Shown piece by piece: positions 36,677 to 46,825 of a stretch of DNA of 64,000 nt. The notes under the pieces were generated by a model. That model worked only from the letters and a program-made list of their open reading frames with translations. It made no database searches and was not told where the DNA came from. The number at the start of each line of letters is the position of its first letter. Position 1 is the stretch's first letter. The position numbers and the translations under genes were made by a program. The stretch lies in contig NZ_CP090978.1 of assembly GCF_021513275.1 (NCBI RefSeq), forward strand, positions 5,685,247-5,749,246, read 5' to 3'. Source of the DNA: Paenibacillus hexagrammi. Lineage in GTDB: Bacteria; Bacillota; Bacilli; Paenibacillales; NBRC-103111.

Positions 36677-37598
36677 ATGTCCATCCTATATACGTTCTAT
36701 CACATTATGCTTCCTCTCCTGATACCCGTTGGAATTGGAGCCATTCTTCATCGTCGTTACAAGTTCGATTTGAATAGTTTTTCCAAGCTCATTATCCATT
36801 ACTATGTACCTGCTTTAGCCTTCGTCAAGATATATGAAGCGGAGTTGTCAACCAAGCTCATCGCGTCCGTTTTCGGATTTTTAATGATTCAATTTATAGC
36901 TATTGTCATTATTGGATATGCGGTCAGCAGGATCATGGGCTATTCCAAGCCGCTAGCCGCAAGCTTCTCCAACAGTGTCTCCTTAACAAACAATGGCAAC
37001 GTAGGAATACCGATTAACGCTTTAGCCTTCAAGCAAGATGCTTTAGCCATGTCGATTCAAGTCATCGTGGTCGTGTTTGAGCTCTTCGTTACGTTTACAT
37101 TCGGACTTCTTAATGCGAGCAAAACGGTCTCGGGATTACAAGGATCGCTAGTACAGTTTGCCAAGATGCCGGTTCTATACGCGATTATTGCCGGTACGAT
37201 ATTAAAGCTCTGTCACATACAAATCCCTGATCCGATTCTTCTTCCGTTGGATCAAATTTCCAGCAGGAATGTTCGCCTTCGCACTTGTCTCGATCGGAGC
37301 CCAGATCGCTTCTTCCAAGCGGCAGCAGCATACCTCAGCCGTTCTGCTCAGCAGCATCGTGCGACTGATTATATCGCCAATCTGTGCTTATGGACTCATC
37401 ATGCTGCTGCACCTTGACGGCATTACCGCACAAGCCTTGTTTATTGCGAGCGCGATCCCGACATCACGCAATAGTGCCGCCCTCGCTCTCGAATATGGCA
37501 ATGAGCCGGGTTTCGCAGCTCAGGCGGTTCTTGTGTCAATGCTTTTAAGCAGCATCACGCTGACCGTCGTCGTGAATCTTGCGATGGTACTCTTTTAA
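36677..37598 (+). CDS. AEC-family (auxin efflux carrier) transporter (frame broken)
   Basis: About 306 residues joined; ten membrane helices. Start ATG 36677 with AAAGGAG. First part: MLPLLIPVGIGAILHRRYKF, SNSVSLTNNGNVGIPINALA (the conserved gating asparagine region), VFELFVTFTFGLLNASKTV. Second part: MFAFALVSIGAQIASSKRQQ, SSIVRLIISPICAYGLIMLL, IASAIPTSRNSAALALEYGN. They lie in two frames meeting at a CC pair (37260-37261); one C fewer gives QISAGMFAFAL. Likely a carboxylate or amino-acid-derivative permease; substrate unknown. Confidence 0.92.
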
Positions 37599-37679
37599 TT
37601 GAAGCAATAACACCGACCGGAATATGAGGAGCAACTCGGATACTCCTGGTAAGGACCAAACATTTGCGCTAGCATCACG

Positions 37680-37980
37680 TTAAGCGTGATGAGCTTCTCG
37701 CTCTTGACGACGAGCATATCCCATAGGAGCTCTACCCAACGCTCCATGAACAAAATTAATTGTGATTCCTTTCTTACCAAGCTCCTTTGCCAATTGATGC
37801 GAAAACTGTTCCACCGCTCCTTTGGAGCCGGCGTACAAGCTGTAGGCCGGGAACATCCGCCCCGTCACAGAGGTGGAGAAATTGATGATCCACCCGTTCA
37901 GAATCTTCGGCTATCCTCCTGCTGATTCCTCTGGATGCTCCAGTGATTAAAGCGACTTTTCCAGAAAGCCACTTCTCCAT
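37680..37980 (-). pseudogene. decayed short-chain dehydrogenase/reductase
   Basis: The start MEKWLSGKVALITGASRGIS carries the NAD(P)-binding T-G-x-x-x-G-x-G type motif, slightly altered. After RRIAED the sequence jumps to the region just before the catalytic Ser-Tyr-Lys site, in shifted frames: WIINFSTSVTGRMF, then AYSLYAGSKGAVEQFSHQLA with Y-x-G-S-K, and ELGKKGITINFVHGALGRAP, and ends early. About 100 residues of the middle are absent and the C terminus is lost. This needs more than a single-base error, so I judge it a real remnant. Confidence 0.85.
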
Positions 37981-38029
37981 TCATGTCATCTCCTTGTACG
38001 TATTCTAGAATAGCAATAAACGGATGCGC

Positions 38030-38389
38030 TCAAGAAAAAGGGTAGTCCACGACAGCGACCCCTTCCACAAAGGGGCCGACTCCCTGCAATAGGCTCTGAT
38101 GCAACGGATGCTGGATATAATCCCGTCAAGCCTGCAGATTCGTAAAGGTTACCCGAATGCCTAACGTATAACCTTGTGTATGCTCCACTTCTTCTGTAAC
38201 GTTAACCCCGACGATAAGGTCTACAATGCCCGGGATCTTATTCTTGAAGGCTTGGACTTGCGTCACTGCTTCTTCTTGTTCCTCAATCGGAACATCAGGC
38301 TTAAGTTTCAATAATACGATATGTTCATAAAAGTTATACGATTCCTTATGAATACTTCCTACAGTTGCTGCTACTTTCATTTTCATCAT
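38030..38389 (-). pseudogene. Dabb (stress-responsive A/B barrel) protein with an in-frame stop
   Basis: FYEHIVLLKLKPDVPIEEQE, FKNKIPGIVDLIVGVNVTEE and HTQGYTLGIRVTFTNLQA are the strands and helix of a Dabb ferredoxin-like barrel. A TGA at 38126-38128 ends the frame, yet the same frame goes on as RDYIQHPLHQSLLQGVGPFV and EGVAVVDYPF to a natural stop at 38030-38032, which is the expected family ending. So one base change separates it from an intact gene of about 119 residues. Start uncertain (ATG 38389 or 38380). Confidence 0.82.
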
Positions 38390-38743
38390 CTCAATGATAG
38401 TGGTCAGAATGGCTATGAACTGGCTCAACCACTGGTCTCCGTCTCTTGCCATTCTTGCTTTCATCCCGAAGGATGACTTAACGCACATAGCCATCAGGAT
38501 ATGGGCTTTGTGCTTACACCAATATGACCTGTTATGAACCGTACCGCAGCCGTTAACGGCAAGGGAATGTCGCATTTTGTCGAAAAAAAGACGTTAATTA
38601 TTTCCGGTTTATCCTTTAGTTCTGCTAGTGAAAAGCGGATTAGGTCCATGATATAGTTGGACTCACGAAAGGAGGAGCATGTTCAAACGCCTCAATGTAA
38701 ACGCTTTATTTCTAACTATATTCTCTCAGGGGGAATGCATGAA
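38390..38743. other. intergenic stretch before the xylanase gene
   Basis: About 350 bp with open but unconvincing frames on both strands and no recognisable promoter pair. It presumably holds the leader of the xylanase gene, whose RBS AGGGGGA lies at its end. Confidence 0.35.
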
Positions 38744-41700
38744 ATGAGTAGATCGTTCAAAAGAATCACCTCGGCTCTGCTTGCAGCAGCATTACTTGTT
38801 CCAGCAGGCTGGGCATCAACACCGGTTGCCAAAGCTACGGCGCCAGAGATACCCGTCATGTTGTATCACCGGATCGTTGCGAATACGCCGGATGATTACA
38901 GCACGAGTGTGGATAATTTTACGAAAGAAATGAAATATCTGAATGATAACGGCTATCACACGTTGTCTGCCGAGCAATATATCAATATCCGTGAAGGCAC
39001 GGAAACAGCGCCGGATAAACCGATCCTGCTGACCTTTGACGACGGTACGCCCGATTTTGTCACCAATGCTCTGCCGGTATTAAAGCAATACGACATGAAA
39101 TCTGTGGAGTTTATTATCAGCGACTGGATCGACGGCGGCTACAGCATGACCAGCGCCCAATTGGAAGCGCTTGCTTCTGAGCCTAGCGTTAGTCTCCAAA
39201 ACCATTCCAAGACACACAACAACGATACTTCTAAAGGTGGAGTTTGGACCAGCTCGATTACGAAGCAGCAAGCATCTGATGAAATTGCCGCAGCGAATAC
39301 GTTTCTGAAAGACGTAACCGGCAAGGACCCTGTCCTGCTGGCGTATCCGTATGGAAGCTTTAACGCTAACGCGGAAGCGGCCGCGCAAGAGAACGGCATC
39401 AAGTACGCGTTCACGGTCAATAGCTCTAACGGCGCCAACAACTATGAGATGGGCCGTAATATCATGTTGAAGACCACTACGCTGAGCCAATTTGCCTCAA
39501 TGATCGGCGGACCTGCTCCGGTTGCAGATGAAACCGACACGGTAACGGTGTACCATGAAACCTTTGCAGACGGCAACGGGGCTGCTACACAAGCGGGCAG
39601 CGCAAGCTTGACACAGGTGACGGGCAAGGCATTTACCGGTAATTCGGACGGTACAGCCTTATACGTAAGCAACCGCACCAACAACTGGGATGCAGCGGAT
39701 TTCAAGTTCAGCGACATGGGACTGGAGAACGGTAAAACCTACACGGTAACCGTCTCTGTGTATGTTGACGCTGACGCTACTGTACCTAGCGGTGCACAAG
39801 CTTTTCTGCAAACTGTAGACAGCTATGACTTTTTGGCTGGCGCCAATTATGAAGCCGGTAAAGCGCTCACGCTGACCAAGGAGTTTACCGTTGATACCAG
39901 CAAAGACACTGCGCTGCGCGTTCAATCGAGTACGGAAGGTGCGGCTGTTCCTTTTTATATCGGGGACGTGCTAGTTACTGCTAAAAAGGCAGTGCCGGAA
40001 ACGGTAACGGTCTATCATGAAGCCTTTGCAGATGGCCAAGGGGCCGCTACACAAGCAGGCGGTGCAAACTTGACGCAGGTAACTGGCAAGGCGTTTACCG
40101 GTAATTCGGACGGCGCAGCCTTATACGTCAGCAACCGCACCAACAATTGGGATGCAGCGGACTTCAAATTCAGCGATATGGGACTGGAGAACGGTAAAAC
40201 CTACACGGTAACCGTCTCTGTATATGTTGACGCTGACGCTACTGTACCTAGCGGTGCACAAGCTTTTCTGCAAACTGTAGACAGCTATGACTTTTTGGCC
40301 GGTGTTAATTATGAAGCCGGTAAAAGCGCTCACGCTGACCAAAGAGTTTACCGTTGATACCAGCAAAGACACTGCGCTTCGCGTTCAATCGAATACAGAA
40401 GGCGCGTCCGTTCCTTTCTATATCGGGGACGTACTGGTGACTGAGCAAGCCGTTGTAACCAACGGTGGAGGAAGCGGCGGCGATTCCAGACCTCCAGCTT
40501 TACCTTTCAACACCATTACCTTTGAGGATCAAACGGCTAGCGGCTTTGTCGGCAGGGCAGGCACCGAGACGCTAACCGTTACCAACGAAGCGAATCATAC
40601 TTCAGGCGGCTCTTATGCCCTTAAAGTAGAAAACCGCAGCAATACATGGCATGGACCGGCACTACGTGTAGAGAAATATGTCGATCAAGGCTACGAATAT
40701 AAAGTTACGTTCTGGGTCAAGCTGATCTCCCCGGATAGTTCCCAGCTTCAGCTGTCCACACAGGTCGGCGATGCCAGCCCTAGCTACAATAACCTTTCCG
40801 GCCAAACCATCAGTACCGCAGACGGCTGGGTGAAATACGAAGGAACCTATCGTTATGCGAATGCAAGCAGCGAATATTTAACGATTTATATCGAAAGCTC
40901 GAACAACGCTACAGCATCCTTCTACATCGACGATATCAGCTTCGTGCGCACAGATGCAGTTCCAGTTACGATCCAAAAAGATTTAACACCGATCAAAGAT
41001 GCCTACCAAAATGACTTCCTGATCGGTAACGCAGTATCCATGACCGAAATGGATGGAGTGAGACTCGAGCTTCTGAAGATGCATCACAACATTGTTACAG
41101 CAGAAAATGCTATGAAACCGAATGACCTCTATAAGGACGGAGTCTTCAATCCTTCCTCAACGGATATACTAGTTGATCGAATCAAGGCGGAAGGTCTACA
41201 GCTGCATGGTCACGTGCTCGTATGGCATCAGCAGACACCGGCATTCCTGACGACAACGACTGACGGGCAAGGCAATTCCGTGCCTCTCGACCGGACGACG
41301 GCTCTGAACAATTTGCAGACTCATATCTCCACCGTCATGGAGCATTTCGGGAATAAAGTGGTTTCCTGGGACGTTGTGAACGAAGCAATGAACGATAATC
41401 CTTCCAACCCAACGAACTGGAAAGCCGCCCTGCGTCAATCCCCTTGGTATAAAGCCATCGGAGACGACTACGTAGAGCAAGCTTTCTTAGCGGCCAGAGC
41501 TGTGCTCGACGCTCATCCGACTTGGGATATCAAGCTGTTCTACAACGATTACAACGAAGACAATCAGAATAAAGCAACTGCGATCTATAGCATGGTCAAA
41601 GAAATCAATGACCGCTATGCGCTAACACACCCGGGCAAGCTTCTCATCGATGGCGTAGGGATGCAGGGCCATTACAATAGCAATACCAACCCGGACAATG

Positions 41701-43825
41701 TAAAAAAATCCCTTGAGAAATTCATCTCTCTTGGCGGCAAGGTAGCGATCTCCGAGCTAGATATCTCGGCCGGAAGCAACTCGCAACTTACCGATAAGCA
41801 GGCTACTGCGCAAGGTTATCTCTACGCGCAGCTGATGAACATTTTCAAAGCGCATAAAGACAGCATTCAGCGCGTTACCTTCTGGGGACTGAATGACTCC
41901 ACGAGCTGGAGATCGACCACTCCTCCGTTGCTATTCGATAAGGATTTGCAGGCCAAACCAGCTTATTACGGCGTCATCGACCCAGATACATTCATGACAA
42001 ACAACCCGCCTACTTCGTCAACAGCCAACCAGGGTACTGCGCAGTATGGCACTCCTGTCGTAGACGGAACTGTCGATGCGATCTGGAACGATGCACCGCA
42101 GATGAACGTGAATCGTTACCAGCTGGCATGGCAAGGCGCATCCGCAGTGGCTAAAGCTCTCTGGGATAACCAAAATCTGTATGTACTCGTCCAGGTAAGT
42201 GACACACAGCTTGATAAAAGCAATGCGAACGCTTGGGAACAGGATTCCGTCGAGGTCTTCGTAGATCAAAACAATGGCAAAACCTCTTCCTATGAAGCGG
42301 ATGATGGACAGTACCGGGTCAACTTTGACAATGAAACATCCTTTAATCCATCAAGCATCGCAGACGGCTTTGCATCAGCAACTAAGAAGAACGGAACCAA
42401 CTACACCGTTGAGTTAAAAATTCCTTTAAAATCCGTTACACCTGCGATTGATACCAAGCTTGGCTTTGATGTACAAGTGAATGACGCCAAAGACGGCGCT
42501 CGTCAAAGTGTCGCTGCTTGGAATGATACAACCGGCCAAGGCTATCAGGATACGTCCGTATATGGTGTGCTTACTCTTGCGGGCCAAGGAAGCAGTGGCA
42601 GCAGTAGCAAACATACCGGTGGCGGAGGCTCCCCTTCGCAATCAGCTACTGTGGAAACGAAGGACGGCTCAGTAACAGTCAAGCCTGATGTCAAAGTTGA
42701 AAACGGCCGCGCCAAAGGCACCGTTACCAGCGACAGCTTGAAAAAGGCACTAGAGCAAGCCGCTCCAGCAGCAAACGGCAAAAAGCAGTTCACGATTGAA
42801 GTACCTAAACAAACAGACGCAACATCGTATGAAGTACAGCTGCCAGCTCAGAGCTTGAAAAGGTCAAGAAGACTTTGACGTTGTGATGAAAACGGACCAT
42901 GCTACCTTGCAAATTCCAAGTAACATGCTCTCTACTGTCACAGACAGCCCTGAACAGGTATCCATTCGTGTTGAGAAAGCCTCTACAGACGAGCTGGATG
43001 CAGCTACCCGCGAACGCATTGGCAATCGCCCGGTCATCGACCTAAGCTTAGCCGATGGTGATAAGGTGCTTGCGTGGAACAACCCGAATGCACCTATAAG
43101 CGTCTCCATTCCTTACACGCCGACAGCAGAAGAGCTGGGCAATACCGATCATATCGTCATTTGGTACATCGACGGAAATGGCCATGCCACAGCGATTCCA
43201 AACGGCCGATATGACGCAGCAACGGGAACCGTCGTGTTCCAAACAACCCACTTCAGCACGTATGCAGTAGCTTCCGTATCAAGACCTTCGGAGACCTGCA
43301 AGACGTAAGCTGGGCTAAAGCAGCCATCGATGCTATGGCGGCACGCGGCATCATTCAAGGAACCGCAGCGAACAACTTCTCCCCAACTGACTCCATCAAG
43401 CGAGCTGACTTCATTACGCTTCTTGTAAGAGCGCTTGAACTGAAGGGAGCAGGTACGAACACAAGCATGTTCAGCGATGTGCAGCCATCGGATTATTACT
43501 ACAACGACCTGAAGATCGCGAAGGAGCTGGGAATCGCCAGCGGCTTCGAGGACAACACCTTTGGGCCAAGTCTGACGATCTCCCGTCAAGACATGACGGT
43601 ACTAACCGCACGCGCGCTGGCGGCAGCCGGCAAGCAGGTCAAGGAAGCGCAAGCTTGAACGCCTACCCAGATGCGGCAAGCATCTCGGATTATGCGAAAG
43701 AAAGCGTCGCAGCCCTGGTGAAAGCCGGCATCGTAACCGGCAAAGACGACGGCATGATCGCGCCTAGCGATTCACTAACCCGCGCGGAAGCGGCGGTTAT
43801 CCTTTACCGGATTTGGAAGTTGTAG
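38744..43825 (+). CDS. giant cell-surface xylanase: CE4, three CBM22, GH10, CBM9, three SLH (several frame breaks)
   Basis: About 1,690 residues in all. Start ATG 38744 with AGGGGGA nine bases before; signal peptide ends near AKA-TA. Domains: polysaccharide deacetylase/acetyl-xylan esterase ([31 protein letters not shown]); two nearly identical CBM22-like modules; a third CBM22 ([13 protein letters not shown]); GH10 (acid/base Glu in [10 protein letters not shown], nucleophile in AISELDIS); CBM9 ([13 protein letters not shown]); a linker domain; three SLH ([59 protein letters not shown]). Frames break at 40322-40325 (extra A), about 42846-42862 (two losses), about 43282 and about 43640. It would hold xylan-degrading activity on the cell wall. 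Confidence 0.92.
39539..40452 (+). repeat. 462-bp direct tandem repeat coding two CBM22-like modules
   Basis: Copy one starts at 39539 and copy two at 40001, exactly 154 codons apart and very similar at DNA level (for example identical long stretches around GACGCTGACGCTACTGTACC). Such a pair invites recombination and mis-assembly; the A4-for-A3 frame break lies in copy two. Confidence 0.88.
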
Positions 43826-43860
43826 TAGCGTCTCGGTTAACTTAAATTTAACTGATTCAA

Positions 43861-43910
43861 AAAGCAAAGAAGCTAAGCCGCTTGTATGGGCTTAGCTTCT
43901 TTGCTTTTTC
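43861..43910 (+). terminator. Rho-independent terminator of the xylanase gene
   Basis: AAAGCAAAGAAGCTAAGCC and GGCTTAGCTTCTTTGCTTT form a long near-perfect stem with a loop of about nine bases, followed by TTC. Confidence 0.9.
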
Positions 43911-43979
43911 TATCTTTTCCGCTCTCTTTAGGAGGTTATAGTCTAGGCAAAGCTATGCTTCATGTCTGAGTTTTTTTAT

Positions 43980-44375
43980 TTAGAAATGTAAGGAGGCATA
44001 TACTTGCATCTTATTTGTATCAATTATAAGTCCTGCTGTCCGAATGAAATCAAATCCAAGGATACCATCAATTTCTATGCCATAATCCATTGCCCCTATT
44101 TCAACTTTGCACTCCTTGACTGTCCAATCGCCTAAAGCAACAGCATCAAACCACTTTGTAAAAACAATTTCCGTTCCACCAACACCGTGTATAATTGCTG
44201 TTCGATCCGTACCTTCCGGCTTCACTCCGATTTCTGCGACCTTATCTGCATCCAAAATGGTTCCAGAAGAACCAGTGTCCAACAATACATTTTCCAAACG
44301 AAGCCTACGACCCGAGAACACAACGTCAATACAAACGATGGGTAATCCGTGCAACAGCCTCAAAACTATCGCCAT
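43980..44375 (-). CDS. retropepsin-like aspartyl protease family protein
   Basis: About 131 residues from the ATG at 44375. The catalytic motif is LLDTGSSGTILD; a hydrophobic flap-like strand (GTDRTAIIHGVGGTEIVF) and the second conserved block IDGILGFDFIRTAGLIID follow, as in single-domain bacterial retropepsins that work as dimers. No signal peptide or membrane helix. The gene start overlaps the end of the gene at 44366-44623, so the two are made together. The substrate is unknown. Confidence 0.88.
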   Translation of the reverse strand: MAIVLRLLHGLPIVCIDVVFSGRRLRLENVLLDTGSSGTILDADKVAEIGVKPEGTDRTAIIHGVGGTEIVFTKWFDAVALGDWTVKECKVEIGAMDYGIEIDGILGFDFIRTAGLIIDTNKMQVYASLHF

Positions 44376-44623
44376 CTTTTGAATCCTACCCATTTCTCTT
44401 CAATCTTCAAGTCAGGACGCGACGTATGCAAAAAATAAATTTCTTTCCCTGGCTGCTCTTTGTGCAATTGCTTATACCGTTTCATCGCATTCAGTGAGTC
44501 ATCATAACGATCAATAACAGATATCGAGTCAATGAACCGGAATCCATCCTGTGAATGAGCTTCCACAGCTTCGAATACTACCCATTCCTCAGGAAACTTT
44601 TCTTGAACTTCTTCCCAACGCAT
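44366..44623 (-). CDS. small protein paired with the aspartyl protease
   Basis: 85 residues: MRWEEVQEKFPEEWVVFEAV, then IDSISVIDRYDDSLNAMKRY, then PGKEIYFLHTSRPDLKIEEK. This pattern (W-V-V-x-x-x near the start, a central helix, an E-I-Y-F-x-H-T strand) is the one often found encoded just before bacterial retropepsins. Its overlap with the protease gene suggests an obligate pair: a substrate, an inhibitor or a toxin-antitoxin-like partner. Which of these is not known. Confidence 0.8.
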   Translation of the reverse strand: MRWEEVQEKFPEEWVVFEAVEAHSQDGFRFIDSISVIDRYDDSLNAMKRYKQLHKEQPGKEIYFLHTSRPDLKIEEKWVGFKRWR

Positions 44624-44667
44624 TCGAATCCCCCTGCACTCCTGTTGGTACTAATTATAACATAACA

Positions 44668-44698
44668 AAACTCGACCTAATATCATCCAGATCGAGTC
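44668..44698 (-). terminator. Rho-independent terminator
   Basis: ACTCGATCT and AGGTCGAGT pair with one mismatch on the minus strand and run into TTTTGTT. It closes the DUF3995 gene and precedes the small-protein/protease pair. Confidence 0.65.
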
Positions 44699-44764
44699 AT
44701 TATTTGTTTATTCCCCTGTAAATTTTTAACAATGAACCAGCCCTCATTCCGCCTCCCCACACCA

Positions 44765-45186
44765 TCACCTGCCAGCCACCACAAGCAAGCAGACTCCAAT
44801 AAACAGACACAGCGGCGAATAGAGCCGGGTATCCCATTTGGCGAAAAGCGTCCCTCTCTGCTTCTTGAAAAGTCCTACCCAACGGAAGTCTCCAATGGTT
44901 CGCAGTATAAATACCGCGGCTAACAACCATCCTCCGCACATTAATAACCAGCTGGGAAACAGGAACCGATGGACCGCTTCGCCAAGCTCTAACACGAACC
45001 AGCCCGCCAAGGCTAATGCAACAGCGACTACAACTGTAGCCGTTTTCCCCGGCCGAAACAAGGGTTCTGATCCTGTACTGGGGATGGCCGCCAATGCCCC
45101 TTTTCTCCGCCTGCCATCCAGTACAAGTGAATTCCGCTCAACACAAATAACAAGACTCCCACGATCCATGCGAGTACTACCACCAT
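44765..45186 (-). CDS. DUF3995-family membrane protein (frame broken)
   Basis: About 141 residues joined, from the ATG at 45186 with TAGGAGGG upstream: MVVVLAWIVGVLLFVLSGIH, LYWMAGGEKG in one frame, then ALAAIPSTGSEPLFRPGKTA, VVVAVALALAGWFVLELGEA, FPSWLLMCGGWLLAAVFILR and RTIGDFRWVGLFKK in the next. The frames meet at a G4 run (C at 45097-45100) that should be G5. Four membrane helices; the family's role is unknown. The TetR-family gene is just upstream on the same strand and may control it. Confidence 0.87.
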
Positions 45187-45197
45187 GGTAATCCCTC

Positions 45198-45761
45198 CTA
45201 TATTCCTAGTAATTGGGCTCGCAGCATCTCAATATGTCGGTGGCTGTCTTCTTCCGTAATAGATTCATGCTTATGCCGTTCATACCAGCCTAAATAATAA
45301 TGATATAAGAGGCTGGACTTCTGTTCGGCGATTTCAGATGGCATTCCGACTTTTTCAAAAAGCTGCTGGGCGTACTTCATTCTGGTTTGCTCAATAGCTG
45401 CAAGCGTCGGTTCAAAAACGGGGGTTTCCTTGCTTAGCTTCCTGAAGTAAAACAAAAAGTCGCCTTTGCCAGTTGCAGAGAACATCTGTGTCAGCATACT
45501 CGTGATCTGATCCTCTTCCCTTTCATGCAAGGAGGAGTTCTGAATCACCTGCTGCGTGGTTCGCTCTGCCCATTGATGAATGAACCGCGTAATAAATTCG
45601 ATGCGATTTTTGAAATACCAGTAAAAGCTGCTCTTGCTGCAGCCCAGTTCTGTTGACATCTTTTCGATCACTAACCCGTCTATTCCGCTTTGCGCGAACT
45701 GCTCGATCCCTTTCTGGAGCCACTGCTCTTCTGTCACGATAACCTTCGGTATGATGCTCAC
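45198..45761 (-). CDS. TetR/AcrR-family regulator
   Basis: About 187 residues from a GTG at 45761; the open frame extends to 45842 but no RBS is found there. Helix-turn-helix: QKGIEQFAQSGIDGLVIEKM, STELGCSKSSFYWYFKNRIE, typical of TetR. The C-terminal ligand-binding region (MLTQMFSATGKGDFLFYFRK; EQTRMKYAQQLFEKVGMPSE) is unassigned. The gene ends 12 bp before the DUF3995 gene and is probably co-transcribed with it. A fragment of a related gene occurs at 50385-50432. Confidence 0.92.
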   Translation of the reverse strand: MSIIPKVIVTEEQWLQKGIEQFAQSGIDGLVIEKMSTELGCSKSSFYWYFKNRIEFITRFIHQWAERTTQQVIQNSSLHEREEDQITSMLTQMFSATGKGDFLFYFRKLSKETPVFEPTLAAIEQTRMKYAQQLFEKVGMPSEIAEQKSSLLYHYYLGWYERHKHESITEEDSHRHIEMLRAQLLGI

Positions 45762-45889
45762 CTCACTTTTCTGTACGTTAACGTCTAGAAAGATTGTATT
45801 CCATATCCTGTAAAAACACAACAACTGTACGCTGCCGTTCATAAAAATATCACAGGTAAGATCTGCAGAGCATTGATACCACTCCCCGC

Positions 45890-46825
45890 CTAATCACGTA
45901 AAGGATGCAGCAAATCCACTCCAACTGCGTAATGAAACCTTTCCACCTGACCCCTACTATGCAGTTGAAACTCTTGATGTTCGGGAGAATAAGTTACCTT
46001 ATCTCCTTCGGTTGCCCGCAACGCTGCATGGAGACTAACGAACTGTATTTGACCGTTCATATTTTTGTAAATGTACATATTTCCATCATGGGTCAAAACG
46101 ATCGCCTCCTTTACTTTATCTCCGTCCAGGTCTTGCTCATAAATACTCGATGCATCAAGCTGCTCGTAGGCTACGACATTATCTTTTTTTGCATGGATCC
46201 AGTACACACATCTTCTTTCAGGCCCACACGTTCCATTCAACCGATAATCAGACAGCCCAAAGGCATCACTCTTCTGAAAGTTGACATTTGTCATTTTCCC
46301 ATAGCCAATCTCATAAAATTCCCCACTCTTACTATTCGAATCATTAGTGAGTTCAAATCCAAAGTAAGATACAGAATCGTTTCCTGACTTTGTATAATCT
46401 ATATATCTGCCGACACCACCTACTGAGACCTCTTCGTTGATACGCACAGACGCTAACGGCAGCTTCAGCAAGTGTACGCTTCTAATTCCCTTATCCGTAT
46501 CAGGAATGACTGTCAAATCTGCCGCAGGCTCGTAATGTAGGACGATGTCATCCATGGAGGATGCATTCGAACTCAAGGTCGCTCTTTCTAACACTAGACT
46601 CATTTGTCGAATAACCTCTGGGGATCCATCAACACGAGGTAGGATCAACATACAAGCTATGATTGTGAGCAAAGCGGTCATATAAAAGAGTGATCTCTTC
46701 CCTTTCCTTCTCTGTGTCTGTTCAGCCTGAGCAAGTACAGATTGTTTCATTTGTTCTGTGAATGCGCCTTTACCTAATGGGTTTACCTTCACTATGGTTT
46801 CCCAATCCATTTTGTCAGGGCTCAC
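45890..46825 (-). CDS. membrane anti-sigma-like protein with FG-GAP-like outer domain
   Basis: 311 residues. A short cytosolic N terminus (DWETIVKVNPLGKGAFTEQM) that could bind the sigma factor, one membrane helix (SLFYMTALLTIIACMLILPR), then an extracellular domain of about 240 residues with a DLDGDKVKEAIVLTHDGNMY stretch resembling FG-GAP/VCBS calcium-binding repeats. The start overlaps the stop of the sigma-factor gene by four bases, the usual layout of ECF sigma/anti-sigma pairs. No zinc-binding ZAS motif (H-x3-C-x2-C) is seen, so it is of a different class. Release signal unknown. Confidence 0.8.
   Translation of the reverse strand: MSPDKMDWETIVKVNPLGKGAFTEQMKQSVLAQAEQTQRRKGKRSLFYMTALLTIIACMLILPRVDGSPEVIRQMSLVLERATLSSNASSMDDIVLHYEPAADLTVIPDTDKGIRSVHLLKLPLASVRINEEVSVGGVGRYIDYTKSGNDSVSYFGFELTNDSNSKSGEFYEIGYGKMTNVNFQKSDAFGLSDYRLNGTCGPERRCVYWIHAKKDNVVAYEQLDASSIYEQDLDGDKVKEAIVLTHDGNMYIYKNMNGQIQFVSLHAALRATEGDKVTYSPEHQEFQLHSRGQVERFHYAVGVDLLHPLRD

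Noticed and set aside
38390-38575. Longer N terminus for the Dabb gene (open to 38575)
   Set aside because: The extra residues do not fit the family, which starts shortly before the FYEHIVLLKLK strand, and no RBS supports them.
44700-44939. Separate 79-residue membrane-like gene on the minus strand
   Set aside because: It is an out-of-frame reading of the C-terminal half of the DUF3995 gene and the adjoining terminator region.
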